64,000 nt of DNA from positions 1,354,501-1,418,500 of the forward strand of contig CAWZYM010000114.1 in assembly GCA_963966185.1 (NCBI GenBank), given 5' to 3'. The notes below the pieces were generated by a model. The model searched no databases. It had not been told where the DNA came from and was given only the letters and a program-made list of their open reading frames with translations. The DNA comes from Rhabditoides inermis (lineage: Eukaryota; Nematoda; Chromadorea; Rhabditida; Rhabditidae). The stretch's first letter is position 1. Each line of letters begins with the position of its first letter. The position numbers and the translations under genes are program-made. Positions 50,566 through 62,971 of the stretch are shown here, piece by piece.

Positions 50566-51235
50566 AACGGCATAAGAAACTGATCTGAAAGTATGAATCT
50601 TCGAAACACTCGTCGCTACAAATTCGCCCGACGATTTTCTCTCTCTCGCTCCACTCTTCTCTCCGCGAGATCATCTCGGACCAAAGTCTGGTCGAACTCG
50701 TCCGCCCATCGAATGAAGTATGGGCGTCGACTAAAAACGGCATAAGAAACTAATCTGAAAGTATGAATCTTCGAAACACTCGTCGCTACAAATTCGCCCG
50801 ACGATTTTCTCTCTCTCGCTCCACCCTCCTCTTCACGAGATCGACTCGGACCAAGGTCTGGTCGAACTCGTCCGCCCATCGAATGAAGTATGGGCGTCGA
50901 CTAAAAACGGCATAAGAAACTAATCTGAAAGTATGAATCTTCGAAACACTCGTCGCTACAAATTCGCCCGACGATTTTTTGTCTCTCGCTCCACTCTCCT
51001 CTTCGCGAGATAGACTCGGACCTCGGTCTGGTCGAACTCGTCCGCCCATCAAATGAACTATGGGCGTCGACTAAAAACGGCATAAGAAACTGTTCTGAAA
51101 GTATGAATCTTCGAAACACTCGTCGCTACAAATTCGCCCGACGATTTTCTCTCTCTCGCTCCACTCTCCTCTTCACGAGATCGACTCGGACCAAGGTCTG
51201 GTCGAACTCGTCCGCCCATCGAATGAAGTATGGGC

Positions 51236-51405
51236 GTCGACTAAAAACGGCATAAGAAACTGATCTGAAAGTATGAATCTTCGAAACACTCGTCGCTACA
51301 AATTCGCCCGACGATTTTCTCTCTCTCGCTCCACTCTTCTCTCCGCGAGATCATCTCGGACCAAAGTCTGGTCGAACTCGTCCGCCCATCGAATGAAGTA
51401 TGGGC
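51236..51405 (+). repeat. Representative E-type monomer (CGAGATCATCTCG dyad)
   Basis: This CT-box monomer changes GATCGACTCGG to GATCATCTCGG and continues ACCAAAG. The change produces CGAGAT-C-ATCTCG, a dyad with two perfect 6-bp arms around one base, where other types have only 4-bp arms (CGAG/CTCG). I count 16 E copies, the first near 29220 and the last near 54920. Half of them lie between 50.6 and 55 kb. None occurs in Domains I or III. Confidence 0.88.
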
Positions 51406-51745
51406 GTCGACTAAAAACGGCATAAGAAACTGATCTGAAAGTATGAATCTTCGAAACACTCGTCGCTACAAATTCGCCCGACGATTTTCTCTCTCTCGCT
51501 CCACTCTCCTCTTCACGAGATCGACTCGGACCAAGGTCTGGTCGAACTCGTCCGCCCATCGAATGAAGTATGGGCGTCGACTAAAAACGGCATAAGAAAC
51601 TGATCTGAAAGTATGAATCTTCGAAACACTCGTCGCTACAAATTCGCCCGACGATTTTCTCTCTCTCGCTCCACTCTTCTCTCCGCGAGATCATCTCGGA
51701 CCAAAGTCTGGTCGAACTCGTCCGCCCATCGAATGAAGTATGGGC

Positions 51746-51915
51746 GTCGACTAAAAACGGCATAAGAAACTAATCTGAAAGTATGAATCTTCGAAACACT
51801 CGTCGCTACAAATTCGCCCGACGATTTTCTCTCTCTCGCTCCACCCTCCTCTTCACGAGATCGACTCGGACCAAGGTCTGGTCGAACTCGTCCGCCCATC
51901 GAATGAAGTATGGGC
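51746..51915 (+). repeat. Representative D-type monomer (CT-box, CCACCCTCCTCTTCACG)
   Basis: This monomer joins a CT-box to a C-like tail: CTCCACCCTCCTCTTCACGAG, GATCGACTCGG, ACCAAGG and CATCGAATGAAG. It is found only in Domain II, usually next to E-type copies. In units U1-U5 one D copy carries the private change TATGAGTCTT (29312, 33741, 38338, 42426 and 46855, approximate), which is absent from the 50-55 kb copies. The form looks like a recombinant of CT-box and C-type monomers; that origin is inference. Confidence 0.85.
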
Positions 51916-53105
51916 GTCGACTAAAAACGGCATAAGAAACTGATCTGAAAGTATGAATCTTCGAAACACTCGTCGCTACAAATTCGCCCGACGATTTTCT
52001 CTCTCTCGCTCCACTCTTCTCTCCGCGAGATCGACTCGGACCTCGGTGTGGTCGAACTCGTCCGCCCATCAAATGAACTATGGGCGTCGACTAAAAACGG
52101 CATAAGAAACTGATCTGAAAGTATGAATCTTCGAAACACTCGTCGCTACAAATTCGCCCGACGATTTTCTCTCTCTCGCTCCACTCTCCTCTTCACGAGA
52201 TCGACTCGGACCAAGGTCTGGTCGAACTCGTCCGCCCATCGAATGAAGTATGGGCGTCGACTAAAAACGGCATAAGAAACTAATCTGAAAGTATGAATCT
52301 TCGAAACACTCGTCGCTACAAATTCGCCCGACGATTTTTTGTCTCTCGCTCCACTCTCCTCTTCGCGAGATAGACTCGGACCTCGGTCTGGTCGAACTCG
52401 TCCGCCCATCAAATGAACTATGGGCGTCGACTAAAAACGGCATAAGAAACTGATCTGAAAGTATGAATCTTCGAAACACTCGTCGCTACAAATTCGCCCG
52501 ACGATTTTCTCTCTCTCGCTCCACTCTCCTCTTCACGAGATCGACTCGGACCAAGGTCTGGTCGAACTCGTCCGCCCATCGAATGAAGTATGGGCGTCGA
52601 CTAAAAACGGCATAAGAAACTGATCTGAAAGTATGAATCTTCGAAACACTCGTCGCTACAAATTCGCCCGACGATTTTCTCTCTCTCGCTCCACTCTTCT
52701 CTCCGCGAGATCATCTCGGACCAAAGTCTGGTCGAACTCGTCCGCCCATCGAATGAAGTATGGGCGTCGACTAAAAACGGCATAAGAAACTAATCTGAAA
52801 GTATGAATCTTCGAAACACTCGTCGCTACAAATTCGCCCGACGATTTTTTGTCTCTCGCTCCACTCTCCTCTTCGCGAGATAGACTCGGACCTCGGTCTG
52901 GTCGAACTCGTCCGCCCATCAAATGAACTATGGGCGTCGACTAAAAACGGCATAAGAAACTGATCTGAAAGTATGAATCTTCGAAACACTCGTCGCTACA
53001 AATTCGCCCGACGATTTTCTCTCTCTCGCTCCACTCTCCTCTTCACGAGATCGACTCGGACCAAGGTCTGGTCGAACTCGTCCGCCCATCGAATGAAGTA
53101 TGGGC

Positions 53106-54465
53106 GTCGACTAAAAACGGCATAAGAAACTGATCTGAAAGTATGAATCTTCGAAACACTCGTCGCTACAAATTCGCCCGACGATTTTCTCTCTCTCGCT
53201 CCACTCTTCTCTCCGCGAGATCATCTCGGACCAAAGTCTGGTCGAACTCGTCCGCCCATCGAATGAAGTATGGGCGTCGACTAAAAACGGCATAAGAAAC
53301 TGATCTGAAAGTATGAATCTTCGAAACACTCGTCGCTACAAATTCGCCCGACGATTTTCTCTCTCTCGCTCCACTCTCCTCTTCACGAGATCGACTCGGA
53401 CCAAGGTCTGGTCGAACTCGTCCGCCCATCGAATGAAGTATGGGCGTCGACTAAAAACGGCATAAGAAACTGATCTGAAAGTATGAATCTTCGAAACACT
53501 CGTCGCTACAAATTCGCCCGACGATTTTCTCTCTCTCGCTCCACTCTTCTCTCCGCGAGATCATCTCGGACCAAAGTCTGGTCGAACTCGTCCGCCCATC
53601 GAATGAAGTATGGGCGTCGACTAAAAACGGCATAAGAAACTAATCTGAAAGTATGAATCTTCGAAACACTCGTCGCTACAAATTCGCCCGACGATTTTCT
53701 CTCTCTCGCTCCACCCTCCTCTTCACGAGATCGACTCGGACCAAGGTCTGGTCGAACTCGTCCGCCCATCGAATGAAGTATGGGCGTCGACTAAAAACGG
53801 CATAAGAAACTGATCTGAAAGTATGAATCTTCGAAACACTCGTCGCTACAAATTCGCCCGACGATTTTCTCTCTCTCGCTCCACTCTTCTCTCCGCGAGA
53901 TCGACTCGGACCTCGGTGTGGTCGAACTCGTCCGCCCATCAAATGAACTATGGGCGTCGACTAAAAACGGCATAAGAAACTGATCTGAAAGTATGAATCT
54001 TCGAAACACTCGTCGCTACAAATTCGCCCGACGATTTTCTCTCTCTCGCTCCACTCTCCTCTTCACGAGATCGACTCGGACCAAGGTCTGGTCGAACTCG
54101 TCCGCCCATCGAATGAAGTATGGGCGTCGACTAAAAACGGCATAAGAAACTAATCTGAAAGTATGAATCTTCGAAACACTCGTCGCTACAAATTCGCCCG
54201 ACGATTTTTTGTCTCTCGCTCCACTCTCCTCTTCGCGAGATAGACTCGGACCTCGGTCTGGTCGAACTCGTCCGCCCATCAAATGAACTATGGGCGTCGA
54301 CTAAAAACGGCATAAGAAACTGATCTGAAAGTATGAATCTTCGAAACACTCGTCGCTACAAATTCGCCCGACGATTTTCTCTCTCTCGCTCCACTCTCCT
54401 CTTCACGAGATCGACTCGGACCAAGGTCTGGTCGAACTCGTCCGCCCATCGAATGAAGTATGGGC
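53106..54465 (+). repeat. 1360-bp sub-HOR (8 monomers)
   Basis: This repeats the first eight monomers of 51236-53105 at an 1870-bp offset, with no difference I could see at diagnostic positions. Loss or gain of exactly three monomers relative to the previous unit is visible at its right end. Confidence 0.86.
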
Positions 54466-55485
54466 GTCGACTAAAAACGGCATAAGAAACTGATCTGAAA
54501 GTATGAATCTTCGAAACACTCGTCGCTACAAATTCGCCCGACGATTTTCTCTCTCTCGCTCCACTCTTCTCTCCGCGAGATCATCTCGGACCAAAGTCTG
54601 GTCGAACTCGTCCGCCCATCGAATGAAGTATGGGCGTCGACTAAAAACGGCATAAGAAACTGATCTGAAAGTATGAATCTTCGAAACACTCGTCGCTACA
54701 AATTCGCCCGACGATTTTCTCTCTCTCGCTCCACTCTCCTCTTCACGAGATCGACTCGGACCAAGGTCTGGTCGAACTCGTCCGCCCATCGAATGAAGTA
54801 TGGGCGTCGACTAAAAACGGCATAAGAAACTGATCTGAAAGTATGAATCTTCGAAACACTCGTCGCTACAAATTCGCCCGACGATTTTCTCTCTCTCGCT
54901 CCACTCTTCTCTCCGCGAGATCATCTCGGACCAAAGTCTGGTCGAACTCGTCCGCCCATCGAATGAAGTATGGGCGTCGACTAAAAACGGCATAAGAAAC
55001 TAATCTGAAAGTATGAATCTTCGAAACACTCGTCGCTACAAATTCGCCCGACGATTTTCTCTCTCTCGCTCCACCCTCCTCTTCACGAGATCGACTCGGA
55101 CCAAGGTCTGGTCGAACTCGTCCGCCCATCGAATGAAGTATGGGCGTCGACTAAAAACGGCATAAGAAACTGATCTGAAAGTATGAATCTTCGAAACACT
55201 CGTCGCTACAAATTCGCCCGACGATTTTCTCTCTCTCGCTCCACTCTTCTCTCCGCGAGATCGACTCGGACCTCGGTGTGGTCGAACTCGTCCGCCCATC
55301 AAATGAACTATGGGCGTCGACTAAAAACGGCATAAGAAACTGATCTGAAAGTATGAATCTTCGAAACACTCGTCGCTACAAATTCGCCCGACGATTTTCT
55401 CTCTCTCGCTCCACTCTCCTCTTCACGAGATCGACTCGGACCAAGGTCTGGTCGAACTCGTCCGCCCATCAAATGAACTATGGGC
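54466..55485 (+). repeat. Partial sub-HOR (6 monomers)
   Basis: This repeats 53106 onward at a 1360-bp offset for E, CT, E, D, B and CT. The last monomer then switches to CATCAAATGAAC (~55468) instead of CATCGAATGAAG, and the series continues into B monomers, one with CTCGTTCC (~55578) and one with CGTCCGCACATC (~55973). Confidence 0.84.
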
Positions 55486-55995
55486 GTCGACTAAAAACGG
55501 CATAAGAAACTAATCTGAAAGTATGAATCTTCGAAACACTCGTCGCTACAAATTCGCCCGACGATTTTCTCTCTCTCGTTCCACTCTTCTCTCCGCGAGA
55601 TCGACTCGGACCTCGGTGTGGTCGAACTCGTCCGCCCATCAAATGAACTATGGGCGTCGACTAAAAACGGCATAAGAAACTGATCTGAAAGTATGAATCT
55701 TCGAAACACTCGTCGCTACAAATTCGCCCGACGATTTTCTCTCTCTCGCTCCACTCTCCTCTTCACGAGATCGACTCGGACCAAGGTCTGGTCGAACTCG
55801 TCCGCCCATCGAATGAAGTATGGGCGTCGACTAAAAACGGCATAAGAAACTAATCTGAAAGTATGAATCTTCGAAACACTCGTCGCTACAAATTCGCCCG
55901 ACGATTTTCTCTCTCTCGCTCCACTCTTCTCTCCGCGAGATCGACTCGGACCTCGGTGTGGTCGAACTCGTCCGCACATCAAATGAACTATGGGC

Positions 55996-57017
55996 GTCGA
56001 CTAAAAATGGCATCAGAAACTGATCTGAAAGTATGAATCTTCGAAACACTCGTCGCTACAAATTCGCCCGACGATTTTTTGTCTCTCGCTCCACTCTCCT
56101 CTCCGCGAGATAGACTCGGACCTCGGTCTGGTCGAACTCGTCCGCCCATCAAATGAACTATGGGCGTCGACTAAAAATGGCATGAGAAACTGATCTGAAA
56201 GTATGAATCTTCGAAACACTCGTCGCTACAAATTCGCCCGACGATTTTTTGTCTCTCGCTCCACTCTCCTCTCCGCGAGATAGACTCGGACATCGGTCTG
56301 GTCGAACTCGTCCGCCCATCAAATGAACTATGGGCGTCGACTGAAAACGGCATAAGAAACTAATCTGGAAGTATGAATCTTCGAAACACTCGTCGCTACA
56401 AATTCGCCCGACGATTTTTTGTCTCTCGCTCCACTCTCCTTTCCGCGAGATAGACTCGGACCTCGGTCTGGTCGAACTCGTCCGCCCATCAAATGAACTA
56501 TGGGCGTCGACTAAAAACGGCATAAGAAACTAATCTGAAAGTATGAATCTTCGAAACACTCGTCGCTACAAATTCGCCCGACGATTTTTTGTCTCTCGCT
56601 CCACTCTCCTCTCCGCGAGATAGTCTCGGACATCGGTCTGGTCGAACTCGTCCGCCCATCAAATGAACTATGGGCGTCGACTAAAAACGGCATAAGAAAC
56701 TAATCTGAAAGTATGAATCTTCGAAACACTTGTCGCTACAAATTCGCCCGACGATTTTCTCTCTCTCGCTCCACTCTTCTCTCCGCGAGATCGACTCGGA
56801 CCTCGGTCTGGTCGAACTCGTCCGCCCATCAAATGAACTATGGGCGTCGACTAAAAATGGCATCAGAAACTGATCTGAAAGTATGAATCTTCGAAACACT
56901 CGTCGCTACAAATTCGCCCGACGATTTTTTTTGTCTCTCGCTCCACTCTCCTCTCCGCGAGATAGACTCGGACATCGGTCTGGTCGATCTCGTCCGCCCA
57001 TCAAATGAACTATGGGC
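55996..57017 (+). repeat. Return of the Domain II module after the expansion
   Basis: The order of monomers matches 47662-48565 at an 8334-bp offset, including GAAAACGGCATAAG, CTGGAAG and CTCCTTTCCGCG (~56440). It keeps AAATGGCATGAG and AATCTGAAAG, where U1-U5 have AAAGGGCATGAG and AATCCGAAAG, so it split before those changes spread. An 8-T run lies at 56925-56932. Confidence 0.83.
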
Positions 57018-60000
57018 GTCGACTAAAAACGGCATAAGAAACTAATCTGAAAGTATGAATCTTCGAAACACTCGTCGCTACAAATTCGCCCGACGATTTT
57101 TTGTCTCTCGCTCTACTCTCCTCTTCACGAGATCGACTCGGACCTCGGTCTGGTCGAACTCGTCCGCCCATCAAATGAACTATGGGCGTCGACTAAAAAC
57201 GGCATGAGAAACTGATCTGAAAGTATGAATCTTCGAAACACTCGTCGCTACAAATTCGCCCGACGATTTTTTGTCTCTCGCTCTACTCTCCTCTTCACGA
57301 GATCGACTCGGACCTCGGTCTGGTCGAACTCGTCCGCCCATCAAATGAACTATGGGCGTTGACTAAAAACGGCATAAGAAACTGATCTGAAAGTATGAAT
57401 CTTCGAAACACTCGTCGCTACAAATTCGCCCGACGTTTTTTTGTCTCTCGCTCCACTCTTCTCTCCGCGAGATAGAGTCGGACATCGGTCTGGTCGAACT
57501 CGTCCGCCCATCAAATGAACTATGGGCGTCGACTAAAAACAGCATAAGAAACTAATCTGAAAGTATGAATCTTCGAAACACTCGTCGCTACAAATTCGCC
57601 CGACGATTTTCTCTCTCTCGCTCCACTCTTCTCTCCGCGAGATCGACTCGGACCTCGGTGTGGTCGAACTCGTCCGCCCATCAAATGAACTATGGGCGTC
57701 GACTAAAAACGGCATAAGAAACTGATCTGAAAGTATGAATCTTTGAAACACTCGTCGCTACAAATTCGCCCGACGATTTTTTGTCTCTCGCTCCACTCTC
57801 CTCTCTGCGAGATAGACTCGGACCTCGGTCTGGTCGAACTCGTCCGCCCATCAAATGAACTATGGGCGTCGACTAAAAACGGCATAAGAAACTGATCTGA
57901 AAGTATGAATCTTCGAAACACTCGTCGCTACAAATTCGCCCGCCGATTTTCTCTCTCTCGCTCCACTCTTCTCTCCGCGAGATCGACTCGGACCTCGGTG
58001 TGGTCGAACTCGTCCGCCCATCAAATGAACTATGGGCGTCGACTAAAAATGGCATCAGAAACTGATCTGAAAGTATGAATCTTCGAAACACTCGTCGCTA
58101 CAAATTCGCCCGACGATTTTTTGTCTCTCGCTCCACTCTCCTCTCCGCGAGATAGACTCGGACCTCGGTGTGGTCGAACTCGTCCGCCCATCAAATGAAC
58201 TATGGGCGTCGACTAAAAATGGCATCAGAAACTGATCTGAAAGTATGAATCTTCGAAACACTCGTCGCTACAAATTCGCCCGACGATTTTTTGTCTCTCG
58301 CTCCACTCTCCTCTCCGCGAGATAGACTCGGACATCGGTCTGGTCGAACTCGTCCGCCCATCAAATGAACTATGCGCGTCGACTAAAAACGGCATAAGAA
58401 ACTAATCTGAAAGTATGAATCTTCGAAACACTCGTCGCTACAAATTCGCCCGACGATTTTTTGTCTCTCGCTCTACTCTCCTCTTCACGAGATCGACTCG
58501 GACCTCGGTCTGGTCGAACTCGTCCGCCCATCAAATGAACTATGGGCGTTGACTAAAAACGGCATGAGAAACTGATCTGAAAGTATGAATCTTCGAAACA
58601 CTCGTCGCTACAAATTCGCCCGACGATTTTTTGTCTCTCGCTCCACTCTCCTCTCCGCGAGATAGACTCGGACATCGGTCTGGTCGAACTCGTCCGCCCA
58701 TCAAATGAACTATGGGCGTCGACTAAAAACGGCATAAGAAACTGATCTGAAAGTATGAATCTTCGAAACACTCGTCGCTACAAATTCGCCCGACGATTTT
58801 TTGTCTCTCGCTCCACTCTCCTCTCCGCGAGATAGACTCGGACCTCGGTCTGGTCGAACTCGTCCGCCCATCAAATGAACTATGGGCGTTGACTAAAAAC
58901 GGCATAAGAAACTTATCTGAAAGTATGAATCTTCGAAACACTCGTCGCTACAAATTCGCCCGACGATTTTTTGTCTCTCGCTCTACTCTCCTCTTCACGA
59001 GATCGACTCGGACCTCGGTCTGGTCGAACTCGTCCGCCCATCAAATGAACTATGGGCGTCGACTAAAAACGGCATGAGAAACTGATCTGAAAGTATGAAT
59101 CTTCGAAACACTCGTCGCTACAAATTCGCCCGACGATTTTTTGTCTCTCGCTCCACTCTCCTCTCCGCGAGATAGACTCGGACATCGGTCTGGTCGAACT
59201 CGTCCGCCCATCAAATGAACTATGGGCGTCGACTAAAAACGGCATAAGAAACTGATCTGAAAGTATGAATCTTCGAAACACTCGTCGCTACAAATTCGCC
59301 CGACGATTTTTTGTCTCTCGCTCCACTCTCCTCTCCGAGAGATAGACTCGGACATCGGTCTGGTCGAACTCGTCCGCCCATCAAATGAACTATGGGCGTC
59401 GACTAAAAACGGCATAAGAAACTGATCTGAAAGTATGAATCTTCGAAACACTCGTCGCTACAAATTCGCCCGACGATTTTTTGTCTCTCGCTCCACTCTC
59501 CTCTCCGCGAGATAGACTCGGACCTCGGTCTGGTCGAACTCGTCCGCCCATCAAATGAACTATGGGCGTTGACTAAAAACGGCATAAGAAACTTATCTGA
59601 AAGTATGAATCTTCGAAACACTCGTCGCTACAAATTCGCCCGACGATTTTTTTGTCTCTCGCTCCACTCTCCTTTCCGCGAGATAGACTCGGACCTCGGT
59701 CTGGTCGAACTCGTCCGCCCATCAAATGAACTATGGGCGTCGACTAAAAACGGCATAAGAAACTAATCTGAAAGTATGAATCTTCGAAACACTCGTCGCT
59801 ACAAATTCGCCCGACGATTTTTTGTCTCTCGCTCTACTCTCCTCTTCACGAGATCGACTCGGACCTCGGTCTGGTCGAACTCGTCCGCCCATCAAATGAA
59901 CTATGGGCGTCGACTAAAAACGGCATGAGAAACTGATCTGAAAGTATGAATCTTCGAAACACTCGTCGCTACAAATTCGCCCGACGATTTTTTGTCTCTC

Positions 60001-60590
60001 GCTCCACTCTCCTCTCCGCGAGATAGACTCGGACATCGGTCTGGTCGAACTCGTCCGCCCATCAAATGAACTATGGGCGTCGACTAAAAACGGCATAAGA
60101 AACTGATCTGAAAGTATGAATCTTCGAAACACTCGTCGCTACAAATTCGCCCGACGATTTTTTGTCTCTCGCTCCACTCTCCTCTCCGCGAGATAGACTC
60201 GGACATCGGTCTGGTCGAACTCGTCCGCCCATCAAATGAACTATGGGCATCGACTAAAAACAGCATAAGAAACTAATCTGAAAGTATGAATCTTCGAAAC
60301 ACTCGTCGCTACAAATTCGCCCGACGATTTTCTCTCTCTCTCGCTCCACTCTTCTCTCCGCGAGATCGACTCGGACCTCGGTGTGGTCGAACTCGTCCGC
60401 CCATCAAATGAACTATGGGCGTCGACTAAAAACGGCATAAGAAACTGATCTGAAAGTATGAATCTTCGAAACACTCGTCGCTACAAATTCGCCCGACGAT
60501 TTTTTGTCTCTCGCTCCACTCTCCTCTCCGCGAGATAGACTCGGACCTCGGTCTGGTCGAACTCGTCCGCCCATCAAATGAACTATGGGC

Positions 60591-61390
60591 GTCGACTAAA
60601 AACGGCATAAGAAACTGATCTGAAAGTATGAATCTTCGAAACACTCGTCGCTACAATTTCGCCCGACGATTTTCTCTCTCTCGCTCCACTCTTCTCTCCG
60701 CGAGATCGACTCGGACCTCGGTGTGGTCGAACTCGTCCGCCCATCAAATGAACTATGGGCGTCGACTAAAAATGGCATCAAAAACTGATCTGAAAGTATG
60801 AATCTTCGAAACACTCGTCGCTACAAATTCGCCCGACGATTTTTTGTCTCTCGCTCCACTCTCCTCTCCGCGAGATAGACTCGGACATCGGTCTGGTCGA
60901 ACTCGTCCGCCCATCAAATGAACTATGGGCGTCGACTAAAAACAGCATAAGAAACTAATCTGAAAGTATGAATCTTCGAAACACTCGTCGCTACAAATTC
61001 GCCCGACGATTTTCTCTCTCTCGCTCCACTCTCCTCTCCGCGAGATAGACTCGGACCTCGGTCTGGTCGAACTCGTCCGCCCATCAAATGAACTATGGGC
61101 GTTGACTAAAAACGGCATAAGAAACTTATCTGAAAGTATGAATCTTCGAAACACTCGTCGCTACAAATTCGCCCGACGATTTTTTTGTCTCTCGCTCCAC
61201 TCTCCTTTCCGCGAGATCGACTCGGACCTCGGTGTGGTCGAACTCGTCCGCCCATCAAATGAACTATGGGCGTCGACTAAAAACGGCATAAGAAACTGAT
61301 CTGAAAGTATGATTCTTTGAAACACTCGTCGCTACAAATTCGCCCGACGATTTTTTGTCTCTCGCTCCACTCTCCTCTCCGCGAGATAGA
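60591..61390 (+). repeat. Domain III ~800-bp segment, copy 1
   Basis: Markers in order are CTACAATTTCGC (~60652), CATCAAAAACTG (~60777), AACAGCATAAG (~60942), GCGTTGAC with CTTATCTG (61101) and a 7-T run (~61179). The same series occurs 2381 bp downstream. Part of it (the GTTGAC monomer and its neighbour) is also found at 61953, 852 bp away. Confidence 0.8.
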
Positions 61391-62917
61391 CTCGGACCTC
61401 GATCTGGTCGAACTCGTCCGCCCATCAAATGAACTATGGGCGTCGACTAAAAATGGCATCAGAAACTGATCTGAAAGTATGAATCTTCGAAACACTCGTC
61501 GCTACAAATTCGCCCGACGATTTTTTGTCTCTCGCTCCACTCTCCTCTCCGCGAGATAGACTCGGACCTCGGTGTGGTCGAACTCGTCCGCCCATCAAAT
61601 GAACTATGGGCGTCGACTAAAAATGGCATCAGAAACTGATCTGAAAGTATGAATCTTCGAAACACTCGTCGCTACAAATTCGCCCGACGATTTTTTTGTC
61701 TCTCGCTCCACTCTCCTCTCCGCGAGATAGACTCGGACATCGGTCTGGTCAAACTCGTCCGCCCATCAAATGAACTATGCGCGTCGATTAAAAACGGCAT
61801 AAGAAACTAATCTGAAAGTATGAATCTTCGAAACACTCGTCGCTACAAATTCGCCCGACGATTTTTTGTCTCTCGCTCTACTCTCCTCTTCACGAGATCG
61901 ACTCGGACCTCGGTCTGGTCGAACTCGTCCGCCCATCAAATGAACTATGGGCGTTGACTAAAAACGGCATAAGAAACTTATCTGAAAGTATGAATCTTCG
62001 AAACACTCGTCGCTACAAATTCGCCCGACGATTTTTTTGTCTCTCGCTCCACTCTCCTTTCCGCGAGATCGACTCGGACCTCGGTGTGGTCGAACTCGTC
62101 CGCCCATCAAATGAACTATGGGCGTCGACTAAAAACGGCATAAGAAACTGATCTGAAAGTATGAATCTTTGAAACACTTGTCGCTACAAATTCGCCCGAC
62201 GATTTTTTGTCTCTCGCTCCACTCTCCTCTCCGCGAGATAGACTCGGACCTCGGTCTGGTCGAACTCGTCCGCCCATCAAATGAACTATGGGCGTCGACT
62301 AAATAAGGCATAAGAAACTGATCTGAAAGTATAAATCTTCGAAACACTCGTCGCTACAATTTCGCCCGACGATTTTCTCTCTCTCTCGCTCCACTCTTCT
62401 CTCCGCGAGATCGACTCGGACCTCGGTGTGGTCGAACTCGTCCGCCCATCAAATGAACTATGGGCGTCGACTAAAAATGGCATCAAAAACTGATCTGAAA
62501 GTATGAATCTTCGAAACACTCGTCGCTACAAATTCGCCCGACGATTTTTTGTCTCTCGCTCCACTCTCCTCTCCGCGAGATAGACTCGGACATCGGTCTG
62601 GTCGAACTCGTCCGCCCATCAAATGAACTATGGGCGTCGACTAAAAACAGCATAAGAAACTAATCTGAAAGTATGAATCTTCGAAACACTCGTCGCTACA
62701 AATTCGCCCGACGATTTTCTCTCTCTCGCTCCACTCTCCTCTCCGCGAGATAGACTCGGACCTCGGTCTGGTCGAACTCGTCCGCCCATCAAATGAACTA
62801 TGGGCGTCGACTAAAAACGGCATAAGAAACTGATCTGAAAGTATGAATCTTTGAAACACTCGTCGCTACAAATTCGCCCGACGATTTTTTGTCTCTCGCT
62901 CCACTCTCCTCTCCGCG

Positions 62918-62926
62918 AGATTCGGA
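62918..62926 (+). other. 4-bp deletion in a monomer (GAGATTCGG)
   Basis: The usual GAGATAGACTCGG reads GAGATTCGG here, a loss of four bases that removes the CGAG/CTCG dyad. It is the largest single deletion in the window and occurs once. Confidence 0.9.
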
Positions 62927-62971
62927 CCTCGGTCTGGTCGAACTCGTCCGCCCATCAAATGAACTATGGGC

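Larger units (their letters stand above)
51236..53105 (+). repeat. 1870-bp sub-HOR (11 monomers)
   Basis: In order: E, CT-box with CTCTTCACG, E, D, B with GGTGTGG, CT/CTTCACG, T-box with CTTCGCG, CT/CTTCACG, E, T-box with CTTCGCG, CT/CTTCACG. The first eight are repeated from 53106. The last three are an extra triplet that the next unit lacks. Confidence 0.86.
50566..55995 (+). repeat. CT-box/E-rich expansion inside U6 (~32 monomers)
   Basis: Of about 32 monomers, only four (near 50970, 52330, 52840 and 54190) have the T-box; the rest have the CT-box. This is the reverse of Domain I. Those four T-box copies have CTCTTCGCGAGATAG, a form found only here. E-type dyad monomers occur eight times. 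Sub-repeats of 1870 and 1360 bp fill 51236-55485. All monomers are exactly 170 bp. Confidence 0.87.
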
